From positions 26,578,001-26,642,000 of the forward strand of contig NC_086038.1 of the NCBI RefSeq assembly GCF_036323735.1: DNA of 64,000 nucleotides, in the 5' to 3' direction. A model generated the notes under the pieces. The model was not told the origin of the DNA, ran no database searches, and saw only the letters and a program-made list of their open reading frames with translations. The position numbers and the translations under genes were made by a program. This document shows positions 10,693 to 23,873 of the stretch, piece by piece. The stretch's first letter is position 1, and every line of letters starts with the position of its first letter. Origin of the DNA: Rattus norvegicus (taxonomy: Eukaryota; Chordata; Mammalia; Rodentia; Muridae).

Positions 10693-12955
10693 CACATATA
10701 TTTGCCTTCTTTTACAACTTATCTTAAGTGACGTGCTAAAAAATGTAATCAGAAGGGTGCAAGGGAGAACCAGAAATCTGTAAGCAAGGCACAGTGAAAT
10801 TCACAAACTAGACCACTCACTGGGTAGAAAGAAAGTTTATTGGGGGACACAAACTGCTGGAGAATAGAGAACAGCACCCTGCAGGAAAAGCTTTGCCAGT
10901 TTTATTGGGACAGGCAGTATCAGAGGAGGGTGCAGACCAGAAAAGCCTGTGAGGAGTTTGCATGGGGACTTTGATCTGTTGTAGGCTGTTTTGGTTAATT
11001 GGCCTTTGTACAGGGTAGTTTAACCATTAGGGGAGTAGATAAGGAAAGTAATGACCTGCCCTATGAAATTCCTGAGGAGTACTGAGTTTAGGTGTCTATT
11101 TACCTTCTGTTTACCTAGCAGGGTCCTGTCTGGGCTGGCCCTCCACTGTCACTTAAGACACTGTCACCAGTACTACCATTTGGGGTCACTTTGGACCCAA
11201 CAGCATCTCTTTGTTTCCAAGCCTTTGTTTCTGCTGTATTTGTTAAGATCTGTCACTGTTGTATAGAACTGATATTTGCTGATTGACTTATTCCTGGACC
11301 TCATTCAAGCAAGGAGCACATCACCGTGATTTCCTAGCTGTCCACTTCTCCAGGTGATAAAGCCTTCTAGAGGGGATTCTGATTCCCCACGTTACTTCCT
11401 GGGGCAGATATAAGCATAGGATATTTCCATGGAGTACTCATCCTGGAAACTTACACTCTACCCAGGACAAACTGTTAATGAGGAAGCTAGGAGAAAGGTA
11501 CATTCTTATTTCACAGATTTCACCCAAATATTAAACTATTTGGATGCCTTGCCACTATCTTATACAAGAATAATTTTTAGAATTTGTAGGCTGTTTCCTA
11601 CACTTCTTAAACAGCCAAAGATTGGAGTAGAAATAATGCCAAGTGTTCCGAGTTTAAGACCCAGGCAGTTCTTACAGTGCATGGAGCTCAGGACATGGGT
11701 GGGGAGGCCAAGAAGGAGGGCCACTTGTTAATACAGAGAGTCTGGAGAGGCATGCAGAATGAAGGCTCCCAAAAAATTGGGTGGAAATGGAAAGCCAGGC
11801 CAGAGATGGTGCTTCTCAGCACAGTGCAGGCAAACAGGGATGAGGGCCAAAGCATCATCTGTGCCACATTTTAAGTCTGGACTGGATTCATCACTTTCTC
11901 TAATTCTTCAACCAGAAAAACTGGATGCTAATCAGATTACATTTTAGCTTAACTTCTTCTTTTGCCGTTGCTATTTACCATAGCCTAACTCACAACCAAA
12001 AGCAGAGCATAATGAACTATTTTCACTTCTGTTTTTTTTCTCCTTCTCACATATATTAAAGTAAGTGGGAGCTCTTGGTAAATGGGAATTAAATTCCACA
12101 GAAGTCATAGCCCAACATAGTACAGCATTCCAGAGAAGGCTGGCATCTGAGTTAGCTGAATGTCAGGCCATTTTCCTACTTAACATTTTTGGGCAGAAAA
12201 GAAAGGAGTAGAACTAAATTAAAAGGAAAGAAAAGTTTTGTGGTTAGAAAATTTCCAATAATTAAAAGATGATAATATTAACAGTCAAACCAATCCATAA
12301 AATAGTTTAAGAATTTTTACTATTTGGACTGGGATTATAGTAGATAGGTTATTTTTAAAAAGAAACTTTAAAAATATGTAGCCGCCTAACTTCTTCTCCC
12401 ATTAAGTAGGGGAAAAAAACCTGTGTAATATAATCTAACACATAGATGATCTTTCTGTTCTACAGGAATGGGTAGAAGAAAAATGTGGGGAATTATTTCT
12501 TGTGGAAATCATGTTTGTGTAGCCACTGAGGGTTATGGATTTTAGAACTCAGATTGGGGAAGAACCCAGAGACATATGAGTAGCTTTTGTTATTGTTCCA
12601 ACATGAAGAAGAGGTGCCTTCAGGAAAATGATCCCTAAACTTTAGTGATTACATTTGAGAACAATGTTTTTTCTTTAGTCACAGAGAAGTATCTGTTAAG
12701 GCTTGGTGCTCAGTTGATTCTGAAAGTCCCTAAACAAAACCCCTGCTTCCTTTCACTTTACTGACAATTGTATGTCCTTCCCTTCTAGTTGTGATCAGAT
12801 TTTACAGCAGTAAGTCAGGTGTCCTCCAAGCATCTTCTCTCCTTGGTGCTATTACCATGTATTACAATCATTCAGCAGAGACGCGTAAATGTTCCATGTC
12901 AGCATATGTAAACCAGGCTGCCTTGGTTTGCATAGGGGCCTCTTAGTTTTATTCA
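10693..12955. other. No gene seen; possible old LTR-like piece at its left end
   Basis: At 10755-11000 the sequence around 'gaaagtttattgggg' resembles the antisense polyadenylation end of a rodent LTR, but no boundaries could be set. The remainder looks non-repetitive. The 100-codon frame at 11429-11731 has no recognisable motif. Confidence 0.4.
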
Positions 12956-12959
12956 TTTG

Positions 12960-13095
12960 TTTAGTGTACATATTGTATGAATGTGTAGATGAACATGTAT
13001 GCATATTCATGTGTGGGCATGCACACGTAATCACCTATAAGCATATATTTGAAGGCCAGAGGACATCTCTGTCATTCCTTAAGAGTCATCAGCCT
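12960..13095 (-). mobile_element. Degenerate B3/B2-type SINE, antisense
   Basis: GT/ATG-rich sequence is followed by 'gaaggccagaggaca', a hallmark of antisense B3-type elements. It is strongly diverged. Confidence 0.5.
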
Positions 13096-13104
13096 AGGTT
13101 GATG

Positions 13105-13222
13105 TGATGATATATGTCTTTAATGTCAGCACTCAGGAGACAGGCAGGTCTATAAGTTCAAGGCCAGCGTATTCTACAAAGTGAATGCCAGAACAACCAA
13201 GGCTACACAGAGAAACTGTCTG
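13105..13222 (+). mobile_element. B1 SINE, sense, diverged
   Basis: Order of B1 landmarks: 'tgtctttaatgtcagcactcaggagacaggcagg', 'aagttcaaggccagc', 'aaggctacacagagaaactgtc'. B1 is the 7SL-derived rodent SINE. This copy is diverged from consensus and has no intact poly-A. Confidence 0.75.
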
Positions 13223-13411
13223 GAGCCTCGGGAATTGGAGGGAATGGACACAAGGACAGAGAACAACGAAAAGGAGGCATCAGGCTTGTTTTTCCAGAGA
13301 AGGTTCTCTCACTGGCCTGAATCTCACCGAGTAAGCTGGACTGGCTGGCCAGCAAGCCCCAGTGCCCTCTGTTTCTCCAGCTGCCTGGCTCTGAGGTTCT
13401 ATGTGCAGTAC

Positions 13412-13512
13412 TAAAGCTGGAAATTTTATGTGCATCCCCAGACTCAAACACAGGTCTTCATGTCTCAAGGCACGCATTTTCTCAGCTGAGATGTCTCTCT
13501 GGCTCCAGAGGT
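13412..13512 (-). mobile_element. B2/B3-superfamily SINE fragment, antisense
   Basis: 'cagactcaaacacaggtcttcatg' followed by 'cagctgagatgtctctctggctcc' matches the antisense of the tRNA-related head of B2/B3 SINEs (the 'gagatggctcag' end). Confidence 0.5.
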
Positions 13513-13562
13513 CTCTCTCCCAACCCCCATAATGCTTAACACCTCTCAATCAAATTCATAAA

Positions 13563-13652
13563 ATAAAGAGAAGAAAGAAAGGAAGGAAGGAAGGGAAGAA
13601 GGAAGGAAGGAAGAAAAAAGAAAGGGAGAAAGGAAGAAAAAGAGAGAAGAAA
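13563..13652. repeat. (GGAA)n/(GAAA)n purine tract
   Basis: About 90 bp of almost pure A/G with GGAAGGAA units. Confidence 0.9.
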
Positions 13653-16600
13653 GGCAAAATTTTTCAGGGAAACCAAACCTTCACCTCCAAGCCCTTACTC
13701 TTTATTTGTTTGTTTTACATTGAGCCTGAGTTATAATTGATGTAATTATAAAAAGCACCTGAACATGTTTAATGTGAATCTTACAGTGCATGAGAGCCTT
13801 CATTAAGAAGCTGAGAACCATAGGATTGAATACTAATTAGGAAAGAATGATATGTTGCAAAAGAGCAACTAAATTAATTAGACAGGAAGGCTGGGCGATG
13901 ATAGTTACATTAATGAAGTCTGTAGAGAGTGTTCTCAGCCTCCATTTCTCATGCTATACAACAAGAATGAAGCTCTCCCTTGTGTTGTAGAGAGAGCATC
14001 TCGTTTGGGGATCCCATCTATCTTTTGCTTTTGAAAACAACATGAGGGTCAAAGTGACCTTCTGCTTCTGATGTTTTGCACATACCTTTAACTCAAAAGT
14101 AGCATGGCAGAGTAACACACTTAGGGAGTGTGAAGTGGCTCCAGAACTTTTGAAACAAACCAGCTCCTGTGGGTTGGAAATAGTAATAGCTTTGAGAGCA
14201 TTTCATCAGTGTGATTATGTATAAATAATTTATTTATCAAGAATGAAAACTATGAAGCAAATACTCTGGGAAATGAAATCCTGCAGAACTTTCTCAGTAT
14301 AAAGAATTAGAAGCATCAGAAAGGCCAACTGAATTCTGTGCCATCCCTGCCAACTCATTGTCTGGATAGGTCATTTCAAAAGGAATACTTGGTCAATCCA
14401 GATGTGCCCTGACTTCTCCCGACTCTCTGGGCAGCGGTTCTCAGCAGTAGCTGCTCTTTAAAACTCCTGAGCATCACAGAAATTTCGGTGCTCAAGGCCA
14501 ACTGTCGACCAGTGAAGTATTGGTTTCTTAATACAAAAAAGGCAATAGAATATTGTTAATGTTCCCTGACTATTTCTAATGAACATTTGTGTTTAGAGGA
14601 AGGGTTTAGAGCAACTGTATCTCATATTGCTGTAAGCAATGAGGTAGAACTCTCATTCATGCCCATTAAACTCTTCAAATAAAATAAAATGAATAAGGTG
14701 CACTGGAGTAAAGTGAGAAAACATTCCAAAGTTATGAGACATGCTAAAGAGCTGGTTAAAATGGAGCACTTTCTTCCTTGACTGGGGAGGTGGGCTGATC
14801 TCCAGATAGCAAGAAGGTAAATAAATCATGTATTCTACACCCTTACTCCAATGACATGGAAACTATTAGAAAATGAATTCAGAAACTAAGTTTTTAAAAA
14901 ACTGCCTTGCTTCATGTGCAAGGTAAGTGAACTCAGAGTCAGCCAACTGCTTAAGGAAGTAAATTTTTGGAAAGCCCTGATCATTGTCCCTTATGTTTCC
15001 GCATCCCACCATGCAGATTCCAATAAACCCGCTGGGAGTAATAACCCTGTCCTGTTTAAACCATCAGCATTCCACAACTGAAGACTACATTTCTTTCTGT
15101 TGGCATCTAGGGCTCAAATGCATTTACAACACAACTTGTCACCATTTACCAGGACTTAGGTAGTAAACTCTACCAAGGATAATCACATTTTGATGTTTTG
15201 TCCCTATAGTCATTTGTTAGATCATATAATCATTTTATCCTCTTCTTTGAAGTGATCTAGTAAATGCAATTAGGGTATTTAATTTAATCTGTTTTCATTA
15301 TAATGTATATATATTTTTTCTTCTGGTATTGATATTGATGCAAGTTTAGAAAATTATAAAAAATGAACTGTTCCGACAACAGTTTAAGTTTAGGAAGAAT
15401 TCTAAACCTTTTATGAACGCCCCACCAATGTAAATCTTAGCAATCATAATTTTTAACTAAGGTACCAAGAATAAACAAAGTGAAACTATGACCTCATTAA
15501 TATATAGAAGCTGAGCTGAGCACAGCTGCCCCAGATGTCCAGACACTGGATGTAGAAGGCTCCAGTGCTCCCACCAGAATCCACGACCCTTGAAGGCAGA
15601 CACTTATTCCCAGGAACATACCAGAAAGTAGGCTCACGGGGAACCCATGGGCTGCTGCCTATAATTAAGGTAGCTGAATGAGACATGTACTAATTCAGTA
15701 TTTTCCTATTTCAAATCAGAGCACACATTGTTAAAGGTATCATTGTGAAATGGCAGTGTTTGTGTTAGCAGTCAGAAAATTATGGGTTCCAGTTCATTTC
15801 CCATACCTTAACAATGGATTTATTAACTGTTACAACAATAAACAATAAACTGTCTGAACTTTAATGTATTTTGTACTAAGAAAATATGGAAACAGGAACA
15901 CTCTGCCTCATGGTATGCTTTTGGAATTTAAGTGAAATACAAAAACAACACCTCAAAACTAGCTGAGTATTTAAAATTAATTTAATGAAATACCAACAGG
16001 AATGAGGCAGTAGTTTGGTTCTGAATCAAAGAACCAACTGTGGAGTTCTTCAGAGTGATACAAAGCGAGAGCATAAGCAGGGCACTTACCCAGTCAATTT
16101 CCTGAGGCTTGAAAAGACGTGCCTCTCCAGCCTGAAAGAGCAGATCTTGTAACAGAAATGTCCCTGTCTGAAAGCATTTTTTAGAAACATTTGTAGATGT
16201 TTAATATGAAAGGTCACCTTTGAGAGTATAGGCAAATATTGTGCTCTTAACAGGGATATATCAGGTGTTGAGTCCTAACATCTCTTTCAAGGGCATTCCC
16301 TCAGAGACTGTCAAGAAATGCTTCCCTAAAGTTTCTCCACTTTCCAACACCACCATGAGCGGAAAACCTATGTACAGGGGTCTTTAGAAGACATTTCAGA
16401 CCCAAATGCATAGTGAATAATCTAAATTGGACTTCTCCTGGTTGCTTCTTTATTATAATAAATGCACTGCCGTGTTTTGCTAACATTTCCTATAAACTAG
16501 TAGTTTTCTCTAGATGCTTGTTTATCTTCTGGTTTTGCGCTTTAGTAAATAATACTTCCCAGGGGGTACTGTGCGCTTACTTTTATCCTGCATCACAAGA

Positions 16601-17340
16601 TATCAACTGTCTGCTTGCTGTTTTTGAGGAAGCGAATGTAGATAAGGGGCTTCGAGTTGCACAGGATTTGACTCACTTATTTTCACCTAATAGTTTAGAA
16701 TTTAATACTTCTTGCTGACATCCATTATGTCATTAGGCGTTGTTAAACTTTTTCTTTTTTTTCTAGTTCTGAAAAGCACTACCTAAAGCAACAAAAAGAT
16801 CAAAAGGGGGTATAAGATAGCATAGAATAACAGCTTTTGTGTACTCAGATAACAACCCCTTTGGAGACATAATGGAACGAGACAACATTGAGAACAGCAA
16901 CATAGAATACTGACAAATAACTGTTGCAAGAAACTTACGTGAGATAGCCCATAAAACATGCCTAGAGCATCAAGAATAGCTTTGAACAAATGGAATGACC
17001 CCAAAGTTCTTGGATAGGTTGAGATAACAAAGATGTCTGAGTGAGTAGGTCTGGGGCAAAAATCTGAAATTATGAATTCTGGCTAATCTCCTTCTCCAGC
17101 ATGACTGGCTCCATACTTCGGAATCTTGATTCTCAAAACGTGACTACTGAATCAGTGACATCAGCATTACCAGAGAACTGCTAAAAATGTCACTAGGTCC
17201 TCTGGAAGAGAAACTCAAAATTTTACTTAGCTAGATGATGTCAACATGAGCCGAGTGTGAGAAACCTTTAAGCTCAAATTTAATTTGAATAGGAGTCAAA
17301 TACATGTTTTCAGAGCAAACTGGATTCAGCAGGAGTGGAG
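13653..17340. other. Gene-free, mostly unique AT-rich sequence
   Basis: 3.7 kb with no young repeat and no recognised exon. The longest reading frame (101 codons, 16413-16718) has no known motif or splice context. I also searched here for missing Trappc3l exons by expected peptide and found none. Confidence 0.5.
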
Positions 17341-20300
17341 TGTGGCTCTAACTTTTTTTTCTTTTATTGGATATTATTTTATTAACATTTCTAATGCTAT
17401 TCCCTTTCCTGATTTCCCTGACATAAGCCTCCTATCCCATCTCTCTCCCCTTCTTCTATAAGAGTGCTCCCCTCCCCAACCATCCCCACTTCATTCCTCA
17501 CCCTGACATTCCCCTACACTGGGGGGTCCAGCCTTGGCAGGACCAAGGACTTCTCCTTCCATTGGTTCCCAACAAGGCCATCCTCTGCTACATATGCAGC
17601 TGAAGCCATTGGTCAGCCCAGTCGTTGGGTAGTGAGTTAGTCCCTGGCAGCTCTGGTTGGTTGGCATTGTTGTTCTTATGGGGTTGCAAGCCCCTTCAGC
17701 TCTTTCAATACTTTTTCTAATTCCTCCAACTGGGGGTCCCGTTCTCAGTTCAATGGTTTGCTGCTATCATTCGCCCCTGTATTTGTCACACTCTGGCTGA
17801 CCCTCTCAGGAGACAGCTATGTCAGGCTCCTGTCAGCACGCACTTCTTAGCTTCATCAATCTTATCTAGTTTTGGTGGCTGTATATATTTGCCTGTATAT
17901 ACCTGTGGAGCAGGCTCTGAATGGCTGTTCCTTCAGTCTCTGCTCCAAACTTTGCCTCCATATACCCTCCTATAAATATTTTTGTTCCCCGTTTTAAGAA
18001 GGAGTGAGGCATCCATACTTTGCTGGTCCTTCTTGAGCTTCATGTGGTCTGTGAATTGTATCTTGGGTAATTCGAGCTTTTGGGCTAATATTCACTTATC
18101 AGTGAGTGTATACCATGTGTGTTTTTCAGTGATTGGGTTACCTCACTCAGGATGATATTTTCTAGTTCAATCCATTTGCCAATGAATTTCATAAAGTCAT
18201 TGTTTTTGATAGCCGAGTAGTATAGATGTACCTCATTTTCTATATCCATTCCTCTGTCGAAGGGCATCTGGGTTCTTTCCAGCTTCTAGCTATTATAAAT
18301 CAGGCTGCTATGAACATAGTGGAGCACGTGTCTTTGTTATATGTTGGAGTATCTTTTGGGTATATGCCCAGGAGAAGTATAGCTGGGTCCTCAGGTAGTA
18401 AAATGTCCAATTTTCTGAGGAACCTCCAGACAAATTTCCAGAATGGTTGTACCAGTCTGCAATCCCACCAACAATTGAGGAGTGTTTCTCTCTCTCCACA
18501 TCCTTGCCAACATCTGTTGTCACATGAATTTTTGATCTTAGCCATTCTGACTGGTGTGAGGTGGAATCTAAGGGTTGTTTTGATTTACATTTCCCTGATG
18601 ACTAAGGATGTTGAACATTTCCTTAGGTACTTCTCAGCCATTCAGTATTCCTCAGCTGAGAATTCTTTGTTTAGCTCTGTACCCCATTTTTAATAGGGTT
18701 ATTTGTCTCCCTGCGGTCTAACTTCTTGAGTTCTTTGTATATTTTGGATATAAGCCCTCTATCTGTTGTAGGATTGGTTAAGATCCTTTCCCAATCTGTT
18801 GGTTGCCATTTTGTTCTAATAACAGTGTCCTTTACCTTACAGAAGCTTTGCAGTTTTATGAGGTCCCATTCATCGATTCTTGATCTTAGAGCATAAACCA
18901 GAAAATTTGCCCCAGGGTCCATGTGTTCGAGGCTCTTCCCCACTGTTTCTTCTATTAGCTTGAGTGTATCTGATTTTATGTGGAGGTCCTTGATCCACTT
19001 AGACTTAAGCTTTGTACAGGGTGATAAGAATGGACCGATTTGCATTCTTCTACATGCTAACCTCCAGTTGAACCAGCACCATTTGTTGAAAATGCTGTCT
19101 TTTTTCCATTGGATGGTTTTAGCTCCTTTTGTCAAAGATTGAGATGACCATTGGTGTGTGGGATCATTTCTGGATCATCAATTCTATTCCATGAATCTAC
19201 CTGCCTGTCTCTGTACCAATACTATACAGTTTTTATCACTATTGCTCTGTAATACAGCTTGAGGTCAGGGATGGTGATTCCCCCAGAAGTTCTTTAATTG
19301 CTGAATATTGATTGTGCTATCCTGGGTTTTTCTTATTCCAAATGAATTTGCAAATGGTTCTTTCTAACTCTGTGAAGAATTGAGTTGGAATTTTGATGGG
19401 AACTGCATTCAATCTGCAGATTGCTTTTGGCAAAATGGCCATTTTTACTATATTAATCCTGCCAATCCATGAGCATAAGAGATCTTTCCATCTTCTAAGA
19501 TCTTCTTCAATTTCTTTCTTCAGAAACTTGAAGTTCTTGTCCTACAGATCTTTCACTTGCTTGGGTAGAGTCACACCGAGGTATTTTATGTTATTTGTTA
19601 CTATTGTGAAGGGTGTCATTTCCCTCATTTCTTTCTCAGCCTGTTTATCCTTTGAATAGAAGAAGGCTACTGATTTGTTTGAGTTAATTTTATATCCAGC
19701 CACTTTGCTGAAATTGATTATCAGGGTTAGTAGTTCTCTAGTAAAACGTTTGGGATGATATCATCTGCGAATAGTGATATTTTGACTTCTTCCTTTCCAA
19801 TTTGTATCCCTTTCACCTCCTTTTGATGTCTGATTGCTCTGGCTAGGACATTGAGTACTATAATGAATAAGTAGGGAGAGAGTGGGCAGCCTTGTCTAGT
19901 CCCTGATTTTAGTGGGATTGCTTCAAGTTTCTTGCCATTTAGTTTGATGTTGGCTACTTGTTTGCTGTATATGGCTTTTACTATGTTTAGATATGGGCCT
20001 TGAATTCCTGATCTTTCCAAGACTTTTAATATGAAGGGTTGTTGAATTTTGTCAACTGCCTTCTCAGCATCTAATGAAATGATCATGTGGTTTTTTTTCT
20101 TTGAGTTTGTTCATATAGTGAATTATGATGATGGATTTCCATGTATTGAACCATCCCTGCATCTCTGGGATGAAGCATACTTGATCATGATGGATGATAG
20201 TGTTGATGTGTTCTTGGATTCGATTTTCAAGAATTTTATTGAATATTTTTGCATCAATATTCATAAGAGAAATTGGTCTGAAGTTCCATTTCTTTGTTGG

Positions 20301-21220
20301 GTCTTTGTGTGGTTTAGGTATAAGAGTAATTGTGGTTTCATAGAAGGAATTGGGTAGTGACCCATCTGTTTCTATTTTGTGAAATAGTTTGGAGAGTATT
20401 GGTGTGAGGCCTTCTATGAAGATCAGATAGAATTCTGCAGTAAACCCATCTGGTCTTGGGCTCTTTTTGGTTGGGAGATTTTAATAACTGCATCTATTTC
20501 TATAGGAGTTATGGGGCTGTTTAGATGGTTTAACTGATCCTGACTTAACTTTGGTACCTGGTATCTGTCTAGAAAATTGTCCATTTCATCCAGATTTTCC
20601 TGTTTTGTTGAGTATAGGCTTTGGTAGTAGGATCTCATGATTCTTTGAATTTCCTCAGTTTCTGATTTTATGTCTCCCTTTTCATTTCTGATTTTGTTGA
20701 TTTGGATACTCTCTCAGTACCCTCTAATTAGTCTGGCTAAGGGTTTATCTATCTTGTTGATTTTCTCAAAGAACCAGCTTCTGGTTTTGTTGATTCTTTG
20801 TATAGTCCTTTTTGTTTCTCCTTGGTTGATTTCAGCCCTCAGTTTGCTTATTTCCTGCTGTCTACTCTTGGGTGTATTTGCTTCTTTTTGTTTGTTAGGT
20901 GTGTTGTCAAGCTGCTAGTGTATGCTCTCTCCAGTTTCTTTGGGGAGGCACTTAGAGCTATGAGTTTTCCTCTTAGCACAGTTTTCATTGTGTCCCATAA
21001 GTTTGGGTATGTTGTGCCTTCATTTTCATTAAATTCTAAGACGTCTTTAATTTCTTTCTTTATTTCTTCCTTGACCAAGTTATCATTGAGTAGAGTGTTG
21101 TTCATCTTCCATGTGTATGTGGGGTTTCTACCATTTTAGTTTTTATTGAAGACCAACCTTATTCTGTGGTGATCTGATAGGTTGCATGGGATTATTTCAA
21201 TCTTCTTGTGGCTCTAACTT
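17341..21220 (-). mobile_element. 3.9-kb 5'-truncated L1, antisense, with 14-bp target-site duplications
   Basis: The flanks carry tgtggctctaactt at 17341-17354 and at 21207-21220. The L1 reads leftward: it starts late in the endonuclease region of ORF2 near 21206, continues through the reverse transcriptase and C-terminal domain to about 18290, then the 3' UTR to a T-rich tail at 17352-17365. No large internal gap is seen in ORF2, but several stops and frameshifts break it. The exact duplication and truncation make this a simple single insertion. Confidence 0.95.
18290..21206 (-). pseudogene. L1 ORF2 remnant: reverse transcriptase and C-terminal domain
   Basis: Minus-strand pieces follow in order: end of the endonuclease and linker (20848-21105), N-terminal reverse transcriptase (20423-20638, 20064-20264), catalytic palm (19727-20086), thumb and beyond (18671-19135), and the C-terminal segment (18300-18545). 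The palm piece carries the catalytic S-L-D-A-E-K-A block, the T-R-Q-G-C-P-L-S-P block and the F-A-D-D metal-binding motif near 19770. Frames change repeatedly, so no active polymerase can be made. Confidence 0.85.
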
Positions 21221-22965
21221 CTAACAAGCTCCTCCTTGAAGCTGATGTTCTGAGATAATAATGCATTCAAGAAGGAAGACTTTAGGGCCAATCCATCTAT
21301 CTCCAGCTTACTCAAAATCAACTTAGCCTGTAACTTCCCTCACTCTCATTTTGACCCAGGTATTAACAACAAATAGAACTTAAATGTGTTACCGGTCCAA
21401 TATCATGTTTAGTTTCATTGGAATTTAGCCTACAGCACTGTGATCTTTTCAGATAAAATTTAACCAAAAATAATTTGGAAATACATTTCAAGCTTCAGTG
21501 GGGATATTTTGGAGAGGCACTCATTCATGTTCATTAAATAAATGACATCTGGGGTTATGGTGCTACTTGGAACCTAAGAGAAGAAAATGCCAATGGGAAA
21601 GAAAAAGAGAATCTTTGTATACAGAAAGCTATATTTTGCTTCTAGTTTTTTATATATTTTTTGGTTTTTTTTTATTTTGAAAGGTTGCCATGTATTATTT
21701 CAGGTTACCCTCTAACTTAGTGACTTAACACAGTAAGTATTTACTGAACCTCACTATGTTCCAAAATGGAAATCAATGGGACACAGACTCATATGAAGTA
21801 GCTCGTATCTGTAAGTATGGTTCATGCTGCTTACGTGAAGGTCTTACAATGAGTACCTTTTAAAGCTTCCTGATTCTTTTTTATTCTCTCACAGTAAGAC
21901 CAGACTTTCCAAAAGGGCCTCTTCACTCACAGGCTTCCCATCCAGCTTTCAGTAATTAGAACAATTGGGTCTGTTAATTTCCTTTTCCCTTAGTGTCACC
22001 TACTCCATATTCTCCTCCCCCTCTGTCTCTTTTTCTGCACTTGTCTAAATTTGCACTTCTTACATAGTGATCAGTTTTAGCAGAACATTGGACACTTCAA
22101 AACACCAAAGAACTAGCTGTAACACTCTGCCTTGATCCAGTTTCATGTTCTATTGTGTTTGCCTTTGTTATTGTTATTCACTTAAGTCTCAGGATCAAGG
22201 AGTTCCATTCTTCATCTAGAATTATTAATTCCATTTTATTTACCATATAAAATGGTTAAAATTGGATGTCAATGTGATAAGATTAATTCTCATTTGGCAA
22301 ATCTTTATTTCGTAGTGTAAGTCTATGGGGGTGTTTCTGGGTGTGACTAGTACTTGAATCAGTTCACTGGATAAGAAAGTTCACTCTCACCTAATATGGT
22401 TCATCACCATCCAGTCTACTAATGGCTTGGATAATACAAAAAGACAGACAGGGTGGATTTGTATTTTCTCTCTAACTCTTCCTTTATTATCTTACTATCT
22501 CTTTCTTCCTCAATCCCTGCCATCCTCCTCTTTATTACACACTCACCCCCAATTCTTCCCACTCTTCCTGAAGAGTTGGTACATTCATCTCCCACCCTTC
22601 AGGATCAGAACTTCAGGTTCTCTGTCTTTTAGCCTCAAAATGAGTTTTAATGTTAGTTTCTTTGTTTCTCAGGCTTTTGAAGTTGAACTGAACCATATTC
22701 CCTACTTCCCTAATTCTCTAGCTTGAAAATGGACTGTAGTGAGACTATCCAACCTCCATAATTGTGTAAGCTAATTGCCACAGCAAATACCTTCTCATAT
22801 ACCTTCTCATATATGTATACATATAAATGTTATTGATTCTGTTTCACTGAAGAACTCTAATTAACACTCCAATATCAGATTTTGTGAACAGTGATATCTG
22901 TATGTGCCAAAACTAATCCAAATTCAACTTAGCTAGAACTGGGTACCTCCAAGGCGCAAAACAAA
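21221..22965. other. No gene seen
   Basis: Non-repetitive sequence with a T-rich patch at 21640-21680 and a CT-rich patch at 22480-22570. No exon was recognised. Confidence 0.5.
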
Positions 22966-22967
22966 AC

Positions 22968-23098
22968 TAGGTATGGTAATGCAGGTCTTCAATCCCAGAA
23001 CCAAGAAGATAGAAGCAAGAGGGCCAGAAGTTCAAGGCCAGCTTTGGTTACAAGGTGAGATAGTTAGTTTAAGACCCATCTGAGCTATATAGCACAAA
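22968..23098 (+). mobile_element. Old B1-like (proto-B1) SINE, sense
   Basis: Landmarks in order: 'taggtatggtaatgcaggtcttcaatcccag', 'ccagaagttcaaggccagc', 'gacccatctgag'. It is more diverged than the other B1 copies. Confidence 0.6.
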
Positions 23099-23873
23099 TC
23101 AATAAACATGTTAATTATTTTTCCTACCTATTTATTTAATGGCATCACTTTGACAACCTAAGATTACAAAAATGCACATCAGCAAATAACTCAAATTAGG
23201 GTTTTTCCTCTACCTAGGGATATAAAATCTGGTTATGAGTCACTCTTTGAAAACAAGATAGTACTGCAAACATCACAACTTTAGGAATTCTAAGAATTCC
23301 CTACGAAAAATCATGTGGGTAGTTTTCAAAATGCCAAAGTCCAGGTTGCTATCAGAAAAACTATATCAAAACTATGTCTTCTGGTGTCCACCTGTGCCGG
23401 AAGCTGACCCTATGCCACAGCTCTCTGTACCCAGATACCACAAGGAGAGAGCTGGACTCCCAGAAGTGCTGACACAGCTGAGAGCACAGATAAGACCAAC
23501 ATTTTGGTTCTGAGGTAGGCAGAACTGTCAGGACACAGGAATCTAGGAGCAGTCTGGGACAGGATCCTTCCAGTTTCTGTCTGCACCCCGAGCTGACCCT
23601 GTGCCACAGCTTTCTGTACCCAGATACTGCAGGAAGAGAGCTGGTCTTCCAGAAGTGAAGACACACAGGTTTACAGGAGGGTAAACCGACTGTCGGAGAC
23701 AGCAAGACCAGCTAACATCAGAGATAAGCAAATAGCGAGAGGCAAGGGCAAGAACTTAAGCAACAGAAACCAAGGCCACTTGGCATCATCAGAACTGAGT
23801 TCCCCCAACACAGCAAGCCCTGAACACCCCCAACACACCAGAAAAAAAAGATTCTGACTTAAAATCACAACTC

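Noticed and set aside
16413..16718. 101-codon plus-strand frame in unique sequence
   Set aside because: No motif, no splice-site context and no family resemblance; length is within chance for AT-rich DNA.
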